A stretch of DNA of 64,000 nucleotides, taken from assembly GCA_937872615.1 (NCBI GenBank), contig CALMTT010000401.1, forward strand, positions 1 through 64,000, given 5' to 3'. The notes below the pieces were generated by a model, which saw nothing but the letters and a program-made list of their open reading frames with translations, had not been told where the DNA came from and did not search any database. Positions 24,308 to 33,364 of the stretch are shown here, piece after piece. Made by a program: the position numbers and the translations under genes. This DNA comes from an uncultured Verrucomicrobiaceae bacterium. Lineage in GTDB: Bacteria > Verrucomicrobiota > Verrucomicrobiia > Verrucomicrobiales > Verrucomicrobiaceae. Numbering within the stretch: the stretch's first letter is position 1; every line of letters starts with the position of its first letter.

Positions 24308-25078
24308 ATGAACTCCGGCCCCGCTCTCGCTCTGCTCTCCCTCGCCTCCGCCTGCCTGCTGCACGCGGCCGAGCCCGCCAAGCCGAAGCCGGTGAAGCCC
24401 CTGCGCACCTTTGGCGACTTCCTCGCGGTGATCCCGAAGGACTTGGAGCCCGAGAATGCCCGCAACTGGACCGAGGCACAGAAGGAGGTGGCGAACGGCC
24501 TGCTCAAAAAGAAGCTCGTGGAAGCGAAACGCCCCGCACAGATGCGCTTCAAGGTGCATGGCGTGGACCACTGGGGCCGCTTTGTCGTGTGGTCCCACCT
24601 GCCTGCGGATGAAGGCTATGCCATCCGCGTCTTTGTCAGCCAGTGGAAGGATGCCGACATGCTGCCGAAGCTGGCCACGCTCCGCGAACGCGATCTCATC
24701 GAGGTCACCGGCGTGTGCGATCTCGCCAAGTTCGAGAACCTTTGGAACACCAACTCGCTCTCCCTCGGCATCGGCGGTGCCTCCTTCGTCAAACTACAGC
24801 CGAATGGCAAACCCGCGCCGCCGCCTGCTCGCATCCCGCTGAAGCTCATCTCCGCCGTTTACGGTTCCGGCACCGCCTTTGCCGATGTCACCGACCGCGT
24901 GAAGTCGCTGCTCGACGAGCCCGGCGCCCGCTTTTTCGCCAATCCGAACTGGCTCGGCGCCGATCCCACGCCCGGCTGGAACAAGGCTCTCGTCATCGTC
25001 CACGAGGTCAGCGGCAAACGCCGCACCTTCACCGCCGGCGAAAACGGCGAGGTGAGTGCTGCTTTGCTGGTGAAGTGA
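24308..25078 (+). CDS. Exported protein with DUF3395-like C-terminal domain
   Basis: A 256-residue secreted protein. A signal peptide (MNSGPALALLSLASACLLHAAE) is followed by a domain of about 140 residues with no recognised family (RTFGDFLAVIPKDLEPENARNW...). The C-terminal 85 residues (KLISAVYGSGTAFADVTDRVKSLL...NKALVIVHEVSGKRRTFTAGENGEVS) match the pattern of the DUF3395-type β-domain that is frequent in exported planctomycete and verrucomicrobial proteins. The role is unknown. ATG 24308 starts the signal peptide. Confidence 0.7.
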   Translation: MNSGPALALLSLASACLLHAAEPAKPKPVKPLRTFGDFLAVIPKDLEPENARNWTEAQKEVANGLLKKKLVEAKRPAQMRFKVHGVDHWGRFVVWSHLPADEGYAIRVFVSQWKDADMLPKLATLRERDLIEVTGVCDLAKFENLWNTNSLSLGIGGASFVKLQPNGKPAPPPARIPLKLISAVYGSGTAFADVTDRVKSLLDEPGARFFANPNWLGADPTPGWNKALVIVHEVSGKRRTFTAGENGEVSAALLVK

Positions 25079-25090
25079 GCAAAGCTGCCA

Positions 25091-25669
25091 TCAAGCACCG
25101 ATGGCAGGCGGTCCGTTCGAGCGGCTCAGCGTGGTAGCGAGCAGGCTCAGCAGCACCCCCGCGATGAGTCCCACGGCCGCCCCGGCGGCTCCACCGAGGA
25201 TCATCGGCATCTTCCAATCCTCCACATGCTCGGCTGAAGTCGTTGCACGCTCTTGAACGGCTGCGCTGTCGCTGCTCACACGAAACTCATCCAGCAGCGC
25301 ATTCAGAAAGAGCTGCGTGTATTTGGGCTCCGGCCCGCTGGCGAGGATGTAGATGATCCCGCTGTCCTTCGCCTGTCGCGTGATGACGCTCATGTCGCGT
25401 TTCTTGAGCTCTGGGTGCAGTGCCAGAACGCGTTCATGAGCTCGGCGCGTCAACTCTGAGGATTCGAAGGTCTCCATGACGGCTGTCGAGCCGGGAGCAG
25501 CCGGACCTCCTGCTGCGACCGTCACTTTTGCCATGCTGCGAAAGACCTGCGGCTTTCCCGTGAGCCGCACGGCGGTCACAAAAACTCCCGCCACGCCACC
25601 GAGGACGAGGCAGACCAGGGTGACGGCGACACAGGTGAAACGGACTCCGCGTGAGGATGGGGTGCTCAT
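25091..25669 (-). CDS. Wzz/chain-length-determinant-like membrane protein
   Basis: A 192-residue protein with two transmembrane helices, near the N-terminus (about 11-34, FTCVAVTLVCLVLGGVAGVFVTAV) and near the C-terminus (about 156-180, MILGGAAGAAVGLIAGVLLSLLA), enclosing a periplasmic part rich in helix. This two-helix topology with a short external domain resembles Wzz/polysaccharide co-polymerase proteins, but no kinase domain or polysaccharide cluster is near, so the family call is tentative. It is convergent with the preceding gene and divergent from guaA. Confidence 0.55.
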   Translation of the reverse strand: MSTPSSRGVRFTCVAVTLVCLVLGGVAGVFVTAVRLTGKPQVFRSMAKVTVAAGGPAAPGSTAVMETFESSELTRRAHERVLALHPELKKRDMSVITRQAKDSGIIYILASGPEPKYTQLFLNALLDEFRVSSDSAAVQERATTSAEHVEDWKMPMILGGAAGAAVGLIAGVLLSLLATTLSRSNGPPAIGA

Positions 25670-25786
25670 GGTAAAAAGTGGCTGGAAACAGTCTGAAGGG
25701 CCGTGCCAAGTCCCGGCAAGACCTTTTTACGGGCGGCCTTGGGGCTTGCGCGAGCGGCCGGGTTTCGTAAAGGCTGCGCCTTCCCC

Positions 25787-27307
25787 ATGACGCCCCAAGA
25801 AGTCGCCGTCCTCGATTACGGCTCCCAGTATTCCCAGCTCATCGTCCGCCGCGTGCGCGAGCTTGGCTTTGTCTCGCACCTTTATCCGCCTGCCGAGCTG
25901 CCAAACCTGCAGTCCCCCGGTGCCATCATCCTTTCCGGCGGCCCGCGCAGCACCACGGAGAAAGACGCGCCGGATGTCGATTTCGAGAAGCTGATGTCCT
26001 TCGGCGTTCCGGTGCTCGGCGTGTGCTACGGCATGCAGCTCCTCAACATCAAGCACGGCGGCACCGTGAAGCCCGGTGTCACCCGCGAGTATGGCCCGGC
26101 GAAGCTCGTCGTGACCGACCACGAGGACCTCTTCAGCAGCATCTCGCACGAATCGCAGGTCTGGATGAGCCACAGCGACACCTGCGCGAACCTCGCCGAC
26201 ACGACGAAAGTCATCGCCACGAATGAGGACGCCGTCCCGGTCGCTCTGAAATGGTCCGACCGCTGCTGGGGCATCCAGTTTCACCCCGAGGTCACGCACT
26301 CGCACGAGGGCGCGGCCATCCTGAAAAACTTCCTCACCAAGAGCGGCGCAAATCTCGCCGCCTTCGACATCGAAGCCTTCAAAGCGCAGATGCTCGACCG
26401 CATCAAAGCGGAGGTCGGCAACCGCGAGGTCATCTGCGGTGTCTCCGGCGGCGTGGACAGCACCGTGCTCGCCGTTTTGCTCGCCAAGGCCGGCGTTAAG
26501 GTGCGCTGCATCTTCATCGACACCGGCATGATGCGCCTGAACGAGGCTGCCGAGGTCAAAGCGCTCTTCGACGAGGTCGGTGTGCCCATCGAGCAGATCG
26601 ATGCCAGCGCCATCTTCCTCGGAGCGCTCAAAGGCGTCACTGATCCCGAGCAGAAGCGCCGCATCATCGGCACGCTCTTCGTCGAGGAGTTCTGGAAAGT
26701 GGCCGACAACGTCGAGCTGCTCGCGCAGGGCACTTTGTATCCGGATGTGATCGAAAGCGCCACCAGCGGCAGCATTGCCAGCAAGATCAAAACGCATCAC
26801 AACCGCGTCGATCGCATCATGGAGCTCAAAGAGGAGGGCAAGGTGCTCGAACCGCTCGCCGAGCTCTTCAAAGACGAGGTCCGCGCCCTCGGTGCCAGCC
26901 TCGGCATCCCTCACCGCGCCCTCTGGCGTCACCCATTCCCCGGCCCCGGCCTCGCCGTGCGCATCCCCGGCGAGATCACGCCCGAGCGCGTCGCCATCAC
27001 CCAGCAGGCCGATGCCATCTTCATCGCCGAGCTGCGCCGCAGCGGCTGGTATGAGCAGACTTGGCAGGCTTACGCCGCGCTGCTTCCCGTCAAAACGGTG
27101 GGCGTCAAAGGCGATGAACGCAGCTACGAGCAGGCCATCTCCCTCCGCGCCGTCATCAGCGAAGACGCCATGACCGCCGAATGGGTCCGCCTGCCCTATG
27201 AAGTGCTCGCCAACACCTCCAACCAGATCCTCAACCGCGTCAAAGGCGTGAACCGCGTGCTCTACGACATCAGCACCAAGCCGCCGGCGAGCATCGAGTG
27301 GGAGTGA
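25787..27307 (+). CDS. guaA: GMP synthase (glutamine-hydrolysing)
   Basis: A 506-residue enzyme converting XMP to GMP with ATP and glutamine. The N-terminal class I amidotransferase domain has the nucleophile Cys in GVCYGMQ and the catalytic HPE (FHPEVTHS) at about 165. The ATP-pyrophosphatase domain has the P-loop VSGGVDSTVLAVLL. The C-terminal dimerisation domain ends in the conserved GVNRVLYDISTKPPASIEWE. ATG 25787 gives the usual start; the upstream in-frame extension is Arg/Gly-rich and unlikely. tmk follows after 5 bp and holB after that, giving a guaA-tmk-holB operon. Confidence 0.97.
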   Translation: MTPQEVAVLDYGSQYSQLIVRRVRELGFVSHLYPPAELPNLQSPGAIILSGGPRSTTEKDAPDVDFEKLMSFGVPVLGVCYGMQLLNIKHGGTVKPGVTREYGPAKLVVTDHEDLFSSISHESQVWMSHSDTCANLADTTKVIATNEDAVPVALKWSDRCWGIQFHPEVTHSHEGAAILKNFLTKSGANLAAFDIEAFKAQMLDRIKAEVGNREVICGVSGGVDSTVLAVLLAKAGVKVRCIFIDTGMMRLNEAAEVKALFDEVGVPIEQIDASAIFLGALKGVTDPEQKRRIIGTLFVEEFWKVADNVELLAQGTLYPDVIESATSGSIASKIKTHHNRVDRIMELKEEGKVLEPLAELFKDEVRALGASLGIPHRALWRHPFPGPGLAVRIPGEITPERVAITQQADAIFIAELRRSGWYEQTWQAYAALLPVKTVGVKGDERSYEQAISLRAVISEDAMTAEWVRLPYEVLANTSNQILNRVKGVNRVLYDISTKPPASIEWE

Positions 27308-27312
27308 TCACC

Positions 27313-27933
27313 ATGAGCGCTGGATTTCTTCTTTCGTTCGAAGGCTCCGAAGGCTGCGGGAAATCCACGCAGATCCGTCTGCTGAAGGAGCGGCTCGAAA
27401 AATCTGGCCGTGAGGTCGTGGTGCTGCGCGAGCCCGGCGGCACGGAGATCGGCGAAAGCATCCGCCATCTCCTGCAACACGCGAAGGAAGGCCATGCGAT
27501 GACCTCGGAGACCGAGTTACTGCTTTTCGCGGCCAGTCGTGCGCAGATCGTGCGCGAGAAAATCCGTCCGCTGGTCGCAAGTGGCGTGTTTGTCATCCTC
27601 GACCGCTTCCTCGACTCCACCACGGTGTATCAAGGCCATGCCCGCGGCCTTCCGCTCGACGCGGTGAACGCCATCAACCGCTTCGCCATCGGCGGCACGT
27701 TGCCGCAGCTCACGCTTTTGCTCGATCTCGATGTTCAGGCCGCCTGGCAGCGCATCCACGCCACCGGCCGCGAGCTCGACCGCATGGAAAGCCAGCCCCC
27801 CGAGTTCTTCGAAAAAGTCCGCCAAGGCTACCTCTCCCTCGCCAAGGCCGAGCCTGAACGCTTTCGCGTGGTCGATGCCTCGCAATCACCTGAAATGGTA
27901 CACGAGCATATCTGGAGCCTTTTGTCAGCCTAG
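27313..27933 (+). CDS. tmk: Thymidylate kinase
   Basis: A 206-residue dTMP kinase producing dTDP for DNA synthesis. Seen: P-loop FEGSEGCGKST, the dTMP-binding LREPGGTEIGE with the DR-like RFLDSTTVYQG motif (ILDRFLDST), and the lid region RIHATGRELDRME. ATG 27313 is preferred over the GTG at 27298, which would overlap guaA. Next gene is the DNA polymerase III delta' subunit, a common tmk-holB arrangement. Confidence 0.96.
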   Translation: MSAGFLLSFEGSEGCGKSTQIRLLKERLEKSGREVVVLREPGGTEIGESIRHLLQHAKEGHAMTSETELLLFAASRAQIVREKIRPLVASGVFVILDRFLDSTTVYQGHARGLPLDAVNAINRFAIGGTLPQLTLLLDLDVQAAWQRIHATGRELDRMESQPPEFFEKVRQGYLSLAKAEPERFRVVDASQSPEMVHEHIWSLLSA

Positions 27934-27940
27934 CCCGACC

Positions 27941-28936
27941 ATGCCCTTCAAAGCCGATCATGCCCTGCAGCTCCTCGCGCGAGCCCGTGACAACGGGCGG
28001 CTCGGGCATGCTTACCTGATCACCGGGCCGAAAGAGGCGCGGCATGAGGAGTTTGCGGCGAAGGTGCTCGATCTCGTCGTCGGGACGCCGCAGCGGACGC
28101 TGGAGGGCTGGGAAGGCCAGGGAGCCGTTGTTTTGCGGCCGCAAAGCAAGTCACGCCGCATCACCATCGGTGAGGATGGCGATGATCCGGGCACGATCCG
28201 CTTTTTGGAAAAGATGATCCGCCGCACCGCCTCGCCGAACGGGTGGAAGCTCGGCATCATCGTCGATGCGGAGCGCATGAACGTGCAGGCGCAGAATGCC
28301 TTTTTGAAGACACTCGAGGAGCCGCCGCCTCGCACGCTGCTGCTGCTGCTCACCACGCAGCCGGAGCAGCTCCTGCCGACGATCCAGTCACGCGTCATCG
28401 AAGTGGGCCTGATGGCACCCGCGGGTGCCCGCATTTTCACCGAGCACGAAAACAAGCTGCTTATCGTGCTGGGCAAACATGCCGCGAAAGGCTCTGGAAC
28501 GCTCGCCGGGGCTCTGGCGCTAAAAGCAGAGTTCGAGGAGATTTTGGAGGAGCTGCACGACGACCTCAAAAAGAAGCATGAGGAGGAGTTTGAGCGCGAA
28601 ACCGAGCACTATGGCAAGACAACGGACGGTTCCTGGCTCAAACAACGCGAGGAGCAGGTCGAGGCCGCCATCGAGGCGGATTACATCCAGCAGCGCAGCG
28701 CCTTGATGGACCTCCTTCTGTCGTGGTTCGGTGATGTCGCACGCCAGCAGGCCGGCGCGGAGCATCTCGATCTGCCGAAGCATCAAAGCATGACGGCCTC
28801 GCTCGCCTCGAAGTGGTCGCCAGATGATGTCGCGAAGCGCGTGCGAGTCCTGCGGCAGCTCGAAAGCCATCTGCACACGAATGTGAATGAAGGCCTCGCC
28901 CTCGAAGTCGGCTTCATTCAGGCTTTCGGAAGCTGA
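27941..28936 (+). CDS. holB: DNA polymerase III delta' subunit-like clamp-loader protein
   Basis: A 331-residue clamp-loader subunit. Seen: N-terminal LGHAYLITGPKEARHEEFA, the conserved NAFLKTLEEPPPRTLLLLLTTQPEQLLPTIQSR block, and a helical C-terminal collar domain. The P-loop Gly-Lys-Thr and the Cys-rich zinc module of longer delta'/gamma proteins are absent, which is known for delta' subunits that do not hydrolyse ATP. A coiled-coil-like charged insert (DDLKKKHEEEFERETEHYG) at about 205-225 is unusual in length. It sits 7 bp after tmk. Confidence 0.88.
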   Translation: MPFKADHALQLLARARDNGRLGHAYLITGPKEARHEEFAAKVLDLVVGTPQRTLEGWEGQGAVVLRPQSKSRRITIGEDGDDPGTIRFLEKMIRRTASPNGWKLGIIVDAERMNVQAQNAFLKTLEEPPPRTLLLLLTTQPEQLLPTIQSRVIEVGLMAPAGARIFTEHENKLLIVLGKHAAKGSGTLAGALALKAEFEEILEELHDDLKKKHEEEFERETEHYGKTTDGSWLKQREEQVEAAIEADYIQQRSALMDLLLSWFGDVARQQAGAEHLDLPKHQSMTASLASKWSPDDVAKRVRVLRQLESHLHTNVNEGLALEVGFIQAFGS

Positions 28937-28942
28937 TCGGCC

Positions 28943-30007
28943 TCACACCGTCTCGCCGCGCACGAGGTTCGGCATCAACCGCACGGGCTTGGGGCTGGCG
29001 CGACCGGTCTGGGCCAGTGCGAGCACGAGCTTGGCAAGGCGTCGCGCAAACCGCGCGGGGTCCGCGGCATAGCGAGTGACCTTTGGCACGAGATGATCGA
29101 GGAAGGCATCATCATCACGCGAGACCACCGCGAGATCACGCGGCAGCCGATGCCCTTGCCGCAGCAGATGCGAGACGACGGTGAGCGCATGCATCGACCT
29201 TGCGACGAGAAACGCGGTGGGCTTCGCCGAGCTGCGCAAAGCCTCATCGAGGCAGCGCACGAGATCGCTGGCACTCTCGCGATGCCGCACGATGAGCGGA
29301 GCGATGCTTTTGCTGGCCAGTGCCTCTCGATAACCAAGCTCGCTTTCGGCATCGCCGCCGTGTGTTGAGTCCGGCAGCAGCAGCGCGATGCGGCGATGGC
29401 CTTTTTGCAAGAGCAGCGAGGTCGCATGGCGGCAGGTGGCACGGTAATCGATGTCCACCGAAGGCAGCGCGATGCCTTCGGCGCCTGTGCCGGCGATCAC
29501 CGCAGGCAGTGTTTGCTCGCTGAACCAGCGCTGCATGGCCGCGGTGGATCGAAACAGCACCCACGCCGCTGGTGAAACCCGCTGCATGAGCTTTTTGAGG
29601 CTGCCCGCAGGCTTGTTCGTGAAGCATGAAGAGCTCACATGCACCTCGAGCAGGTAGTCCGCATCCGCCAGCAGCTCGCGCAAGGCATCGAGCCAGAACA
29701 ACACGAAGGGCGGCATCAACTGCGCCGGCACTGGCGTGAGCAGCGCGATGGTGCGCGAGCGTGCGCGACCTGCGGTGGCTTTTGCGGCGGAAAGGATGAG
29801 GCGGCGTTTGTTCGTCACCGGTGAGATGACGCCCTCGCGTTCCAACTGGCTGAGCACCGCCCGCAGCGTGGGCCGGCTGATGCGCATCCGCGTGCAGAGC
29901 GTGCGCTCGGAGGGCAGATGCTCGGTCCACTCGCCTCGCTGAAGTGTTTCACGCAAAAAATCAGCGCTGTGAGCTACCAATGATGGCCTGGGCGGGACGG
30001 CATTCAT
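28943..30007 (-). CDS. GntR-type HTH regulator with LacI/GalR-type sugar-binding domain
   Basis: A 354-residue transcription factor. Residues about 10-70 are a winged HTH of the GntR type (LPSERTLCTRMRISRPTLRAVLSQLEREGVI). Residues about 85-350 are a periplasmic-binding-protein-like ligand domain of the LacI family (DIDYRATCRHATSLLLQKGHRRIALLLPDS, LPRDLAVVSRDDDAFLDHLVPKVTRY). The architecture is that of AraR-like or similar PVC regulators of sugar catabolism. It is divergent from the sialidase gene and probably controls it; the intergenic region has a TGGTCA-N7-TGACCA palindrome. The start ATG at 30007 is preferred over a longer frame. Confidence 0.85.
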   Translation of the reverse strand: MNAVPPRPSLVAHSADFLRETLQRGEWTEHLPSERTLCTRMRISRPTLRAVLSQLEREGVISPVTNKRRLILSAAKATAGRARSRTIALLTPVPAQLMPPFVLFWLDALRELLADADYLLEVHVSSSCFTNKPAGSLKKLMQRVSPAAWVLFRSTAAMQRWFSEQTLPAVIAGTGAEGIALPSVDIDYRATCRHATSLLLQKGHRRIALLLPDSTHGGDAESELGYREALASKSIAPLIVRHRESASDLVRCLDEALRSSAKPTAFLVARSMHALTVVSHLLRQGHRLPRDLAVVSRDDDAFLDHLVPKVTRYAADPARFARRLAKLVLALAQTGRASPKPVRLMPNLVRGETV

Positions 30008-30029
30008 GAATTGAAGCGGATGATGAGGC

Positions 30030-30048
30030 TGGTCAGCTCGCTTGACCA
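30030..30048. promoter_or_regulatory. Putative operator between the regulator and the sialidase
   Basis: A perfect 6-bp inverted repeat TGGTCA-N7-TGACCA in the 108-bp gap between the divergent regulator and sialidase genes, about 23 bp upstream of the regulator's start codon. The position suits auto-repression and control of the sialidase. The match is by symmetry only. Confidence 0.45.
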
Positions 30049-30115
30049 CGGAGAAATCACCCGCGATCGCGTTTTCATGGCAAGCTCGTTCACACTCACC
30101 ACCGCCACCAACCTC

Positions 30116-31297
30116 ATGAAACGCCTGCTGCTGCCTCTCCTCGCCTTCAGTCTCCACGCCGCCGAGCCGATGCTGGAGAAACAAGACCTCTTCGTCGTCG
30201 GCGATAATCCCGCCTACAATATCTACCACATCCCCGGCATCGTGGTGACCGCCAAAGGCACCGTGCTGGCCTGGTGCGAGGCACGCAAAGGCGGCGGCGA
30301 TTGGTCGGACATCCGCATCCTCCTGCGTCGCAGCACCGATGATGGCAAAACGTGGTCAACTCCGCAAAGCATCGCCGACGTGCCCGGACCCAAGACCAAG
30401 AACCCCTTTGCCCTGCGACTCAAAAACGTGGACACCACGCAGGTCACCTACAACAACCCCGTGCTCATCGCGGACAAGGACGGCACCGTGCACATGCTCT
30501 TCTGCCTCGAATACGAGCGGGCCTTTTACCAGCGCAGCGATGACGACGGCCTCTCGTGGTCGAAGCCGGTCGAAATCACCTCCACCTTCGACACCTTCAA
30601 AAAGCACTACGACTGGAAAGTGCTCGCCACAGGCCCCAATCACAGCATCCAGCTCAAAACCGGCCGTCTCGTGGTGCCGGTGTGGCTCTCCACCGGCACG
30701 GGCGGCAATGCGCATCGCCCCAGCGTGACCGCCACGATCTACAGCGATGACCAAGGCAAGACCTGGAAGGCTGGTGACATCGCCGTGCCTTGCACGGACG
30801 AGTGGATCAACCCGAATGAAACCGTCGCCATCGAGCTCAATGATGGTCGTGTGATGCTCAATGTGCGCAGCGAGTCGAAAGCGCACCGTCGCCTCGTGGT
30901 CACGAGCCCCGATGGCGCGACGAACTGGAGCACGCCGAAGTTCGACGATGCCTTGCTGGAGCCGATTTGCATGGCGGGCATCGTTCGTTACCAGCACGGC
31001 GGCAAAAGCCTCATCCTCTTTTCGAACCCGCATAACCTTGAAGGAGGTCGCGAAGGCACACCGGAGCCTGGGAAGAGCCGCGCCCGCAAAAACGTGAGCG
31101 TCAAAGTCAGCCGTGATGAAGGCCAGACATGGCCTGTGAGCAAAACACTCGAACCTGGCCCCAGCATGTATTCCGACATCGCCGTGACGCAGAAGGGCAC
31201 GATCCTGTGTTTCTACGGCAGCAGCAACAAACCGGGCTTCGCGGGCTCAGGACTCACCTTGGCCCGATTCAATCTCGAATGGCTCGAGCAGCCTTGA
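30116..31297 (+). CDS. Exported sialidase (exo-alpha-sialidase, GH33-like)
   Basis: A 393-residue β-propeller glycosidase. A signal peptide (MKRLLLPLLAFSLHAAE) precedes the FRIP-like start YHIPGIVV (about 39-46). At least four Asp-boxes are visible (S-x-D-x-G-x-T-W type): STDDGKTW, SDDDGLSW, SDDQGKTW and SRDEGQTW. Sialidases of this type cleave terminal sialic acid from glycoconjugates, although some relatives act on other sugars, so the exact substrate is not certain. It is divergent from a GntR/LacI-type regulator. ATG 30116 is selected for the signal peptide. Confidence 0.88.
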   Translation: MKRLLLPLLAFSLHAAEPMLEKQDLFVVGDNPAYNIYHIPGIVVTAKGTVLAWCEARKGGGDWSDIRILLRRSTDDGKTWSTPQSIADVPGPKTKNPFALRLKNVDTTQVTYNNPVLIADKDGTVHMLFCLEYERAFYQRSDDDGLSWSKPVEITSTFDTFKKHYDWKVLATGPNHSIQLKTGRLVVPVWLSTGTGGNAHRPSVTATIYSDDQGKTWKAGDIAVPCTDEWINPNETVAIELNDGRVMLNVRSESKAHRRLVVTSPDGATNWSTPKFDDALLEPICMAGIVRYQHGGKSLILFSNPHNLEGGREGTPEPGKSRARKNVSVKVSRDEGQTWPVSKTLEPGPSMYSDIAVTQKGTILCFYGSSNKPGFAGSGLTLARFNLEWLEQP

Positions 31298-31900
31298 TCA
31301 GGCTGTGGCATGCTTCACGAGCTCACGCACGTGCTTGCCGAGCATGTCGAACTCCACGTTCATCCGGTCGCCGGGCTTTTTGGTGCGCAGGTGCGTGACT
31401 TGCAGCGTGTGCGGAATGATCCAACAGGTGATGCTGGGGCTTCCGACCTCCGCGGCGGTCAATGAGATGCCGTCGAGGCAGATGGAGCCTTTGGGAATGA
31501 CGAGGCCGCGATGCTTTTCCGGAAACTCCACCTCCAGCCGATGATCCTGGCCGTGCGGGCTGAAGTCGAGAATGCGCACCGTGTCATCCACATGCCCCTG
31601 CACGAAGTGACCGCCGAAGCGATCGCCGAGGCGCATGGCACGCTCGAGATTCACCAGCGAGTCCGTTTGGAGATCGCCGAGGCTCGTGACGCGGAGTGTT
31701 TGCATCAGCAAATCAAAGGCGAACGTGCCCGCGGCAGTGTCGATTTGCGTCACGGTGAGGCAGCAGCCGTTCACAGCCACGCTTTCGCCGAGCTCGAGCT
31801 GCGGAGCGATGCTGGCGGCCTCGACGATGAGACGTGCGCTCTCGCCGCGGGGTTCGAGGGAGAGGATCTTGCCAGTGGTTTCGACGAGGCCGGTGAACAT
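31298..31900 (-). CDS. ribE: Riboflavin synthase, alpha chain
   Basis: A 200-residue riboflavin synthase converting two 6,7-dimethyl-8-ribityllumazines into riboflavin. It has the internal duplication typical of the family: MFTGLVETTGKI at the start of the first barrel with VNGCCLTV, and FVQGHVDDTVRI at the second with LDGISLTAAEV. It is full length. There is no FMN-riboswitch-like sequence in the 31-bp gap upstream. The symbol follows the ribE convention; E. coli calls it ribC. Confidence 0.96.
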   Translation of the reverse strand: MFTGLVETTGKILSLEPRGESARLIVEAASIAPQLELGESVAVNGCCLTVTQIDTAAGTFAFDLLMQTLRVTSLGDLQTDSLVNLERAMRLGDRFGGHFVQGHVDDTVRILDFSPHGQDHRLEVEFPEKHRGLVIPKGSICLDGISLTAAEVGSPSITCWIIPHTLQVTHLRTKKPGDRMNVEFDMLGKHVRELVKHATA

Positions 31901-31931
31901 GAGGCTGGTTTAAGAGGGCAGGTGAAAGGTT

Positions 31932-33140
31932 TCAAGCAGTTGCCTTCGCTCCGCGGCCTTTGTAGGCGAAGGCGAAGAAGAGGCAAACCGCGGCGGTGAG
32001 GGCGGTTTCACCCGTCCAGAAGAGCTGCCAGTCCGTGTGATGATCCTGCGTGCAAGCACGGAACCACCAGCCTCCACCGAGGTAGCCGAGGAGATTCCCC
32101 ACGCCGCTCATGAGCAGGGCCAGCAGTGCCTGGGCACGCACACGCCATTTCGGATCGATGCGCTCCTCGAGGTAGATTTGCGTGGTGATGAAATAGAGCG
32201 TGAAGGCCAGCCCGTGCAGGACCGTGCCGGTGATGACCGCGGGCAGGGTGTTCACCGCATTGAGCGAATAGCGCACGACACAAATGAGGATGCCGGAGAG
32301 GAAGACCCACTTCAGCCGGAAGCGTGTCATGACGCCGGAGAGCACCAGCATGACGAGAATCTCCGTCGTCTGCGCCAGCGACATCATCGCGGCGACGGAG
32401 GTGACGCCGAGCGTCTTCATCTGCAGCGAGGTGTAAGGATAAAAAGCCGCCAGCGGGATGCAGTAGAGTGCCGCCGTTATGAAGACGATGCGGTGATCGC
32501 GGTTCTTCAGCAGCGTGAGAGCATCGAGGCCGAGGATTTGAATCCACGAGCGAGGCTGTCCGGCATCCGTCGGCGGAATGGCCGGTATCATGAGGCTAAG
32601 CGCCGCCACCACCATCCACAGCGCCGAGGCCGTGAAGCCTCCGACGAGCGTCTCATCGGATTGCAGCACGAGGCTGACGATCCAGCATCCAGCCATCCAG
32701 CCGCCGGTGGCAAAGGCACGCAGCGGCCCGAACTGCCGTTTCGCATTCTGAAGCTGCGAAAACACGATGCTGCTGGCGATGCTCCACACCGGCGTGGCCA
32801 CGAGAGCCTGCACTTGAGCCGCGATGAGAACCGCGGCATCGCTGAGGTGCAGATGCAAAGCGGTGCAGGTGAGTGCGAGCGTGATGCTGGTAAGGATGGC
32901 CAGCCAGCGCAGCAGCCGCACCGGTGCCATTCTTTGATCTGCGAGTGCCCCGGTGAAAAGCGGCGAGATGAAGGCCGCGATGCTCGTGGTGGCGAGCACC
33001 CACGGCACGAGATGCTCTCGACCGTGCGCTTTGAACACCGTGCTCAACGGCACAGCCCACATGCCCATCGGCATCGCCGTGACAAAGAACAGCGCCGCGA
33101 GCTTGCGGAGACTGGTCTGGGGCGGTTTGGGCAGCGACAT
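31932..33140 (-). CDS. MFS transporter (nucleoside/sugar symporter type)
   Basis: A 402-residue major facilitator protein with about 12 membrane helices. Seen: MPMGMWAVPLSTVFKAHG in the first helices, the loop ALADQRMAPVRLLRW after helix 2 (equivalent to motif A), ITTQIYLEERIDPKWRVRAQALLALL in the C-terminal half, and a terminal KGRGAKATA. This layout, with QIYLEER, is typical of the nucleoside:H+ symporter/NupG-like branch, whose members in PVC bacteria are of unknown substrate. The ATG at 33140 is chosen because the longer frame adds a cysteine/arginine-rich stretch. Confidence 0.85.
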   Translation of the reverse strand: MSLPKPPQTSLRKLAALFFVTAMPMGMWAVPLSTVFKAHGREHLVPWVLATTSIAAFISPLFTGALADQRMAPVRLLRWLAILTSITLALTCTALHLHLSDAAVLIAAQVQALVATPVWSIASSIVFSQLQNAKRQFGPLRAFATGGWMAGCWIVSLVLQSDETLVGGFTASALWMVVAALSLMIPAIPPTDAGQPRSWIQILGLDALTLLKNRDHRIVFITAALYCIPLAAFYPYTSLQMKTLGVTSVAAMMSLAQTTEILVMLVLSGVMTRFRLKWVFLSGILICVVRYSLNAVNTLPAVITGTVLHGLAFTLYFITTQIYLEERIDPKWRVRAQALLALLMSGVGNLLGYLGGGWWFRACTQDHHTDWQLFWTGETALTAAVCLFFAFAYKGRGAKATA

Positions 33141-33245
33141 TCGAGGGTGCCTGTAAGTGCGTGGCGGCTCCGCTTTGTCAAAGAGCGGCTCGGGTGCCTG
33201 CGAGGGCAAAAAGCGGCCCTCAACGTGAGGCGTGCACCGCTTTAT

Positions 33246-33271
33246 CGCAGATAAACGATCCTTAATCTGCG
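33246..33271. other. Small hairpin in the divergent intergenic region
   Basis: CGCAGAT-N12-ATCTGCG forms a 7-bp inverted repeat between the divergent MFS and peroxidase genes, about 95 bp upstream of the peroxidase start. It could be an operator, but only symmetry supports this. Confidence 0.3.
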
Positions 33272-33364
33272 GCGTGGCCCGGCATTTAGGCGCGGAGGGC
33301 TTTCCCCGGCAATGGACACCGAACCCCTCGGCGATCCGGCTTTGAAATACCAACCCTGCACGTC

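Noticed and set aside
31901-31931. FMN riboswitch upstream of riboflavin synthase
   Set aside because: The gap is only 31 bp and contains none of the conserved RFN-element sequence.
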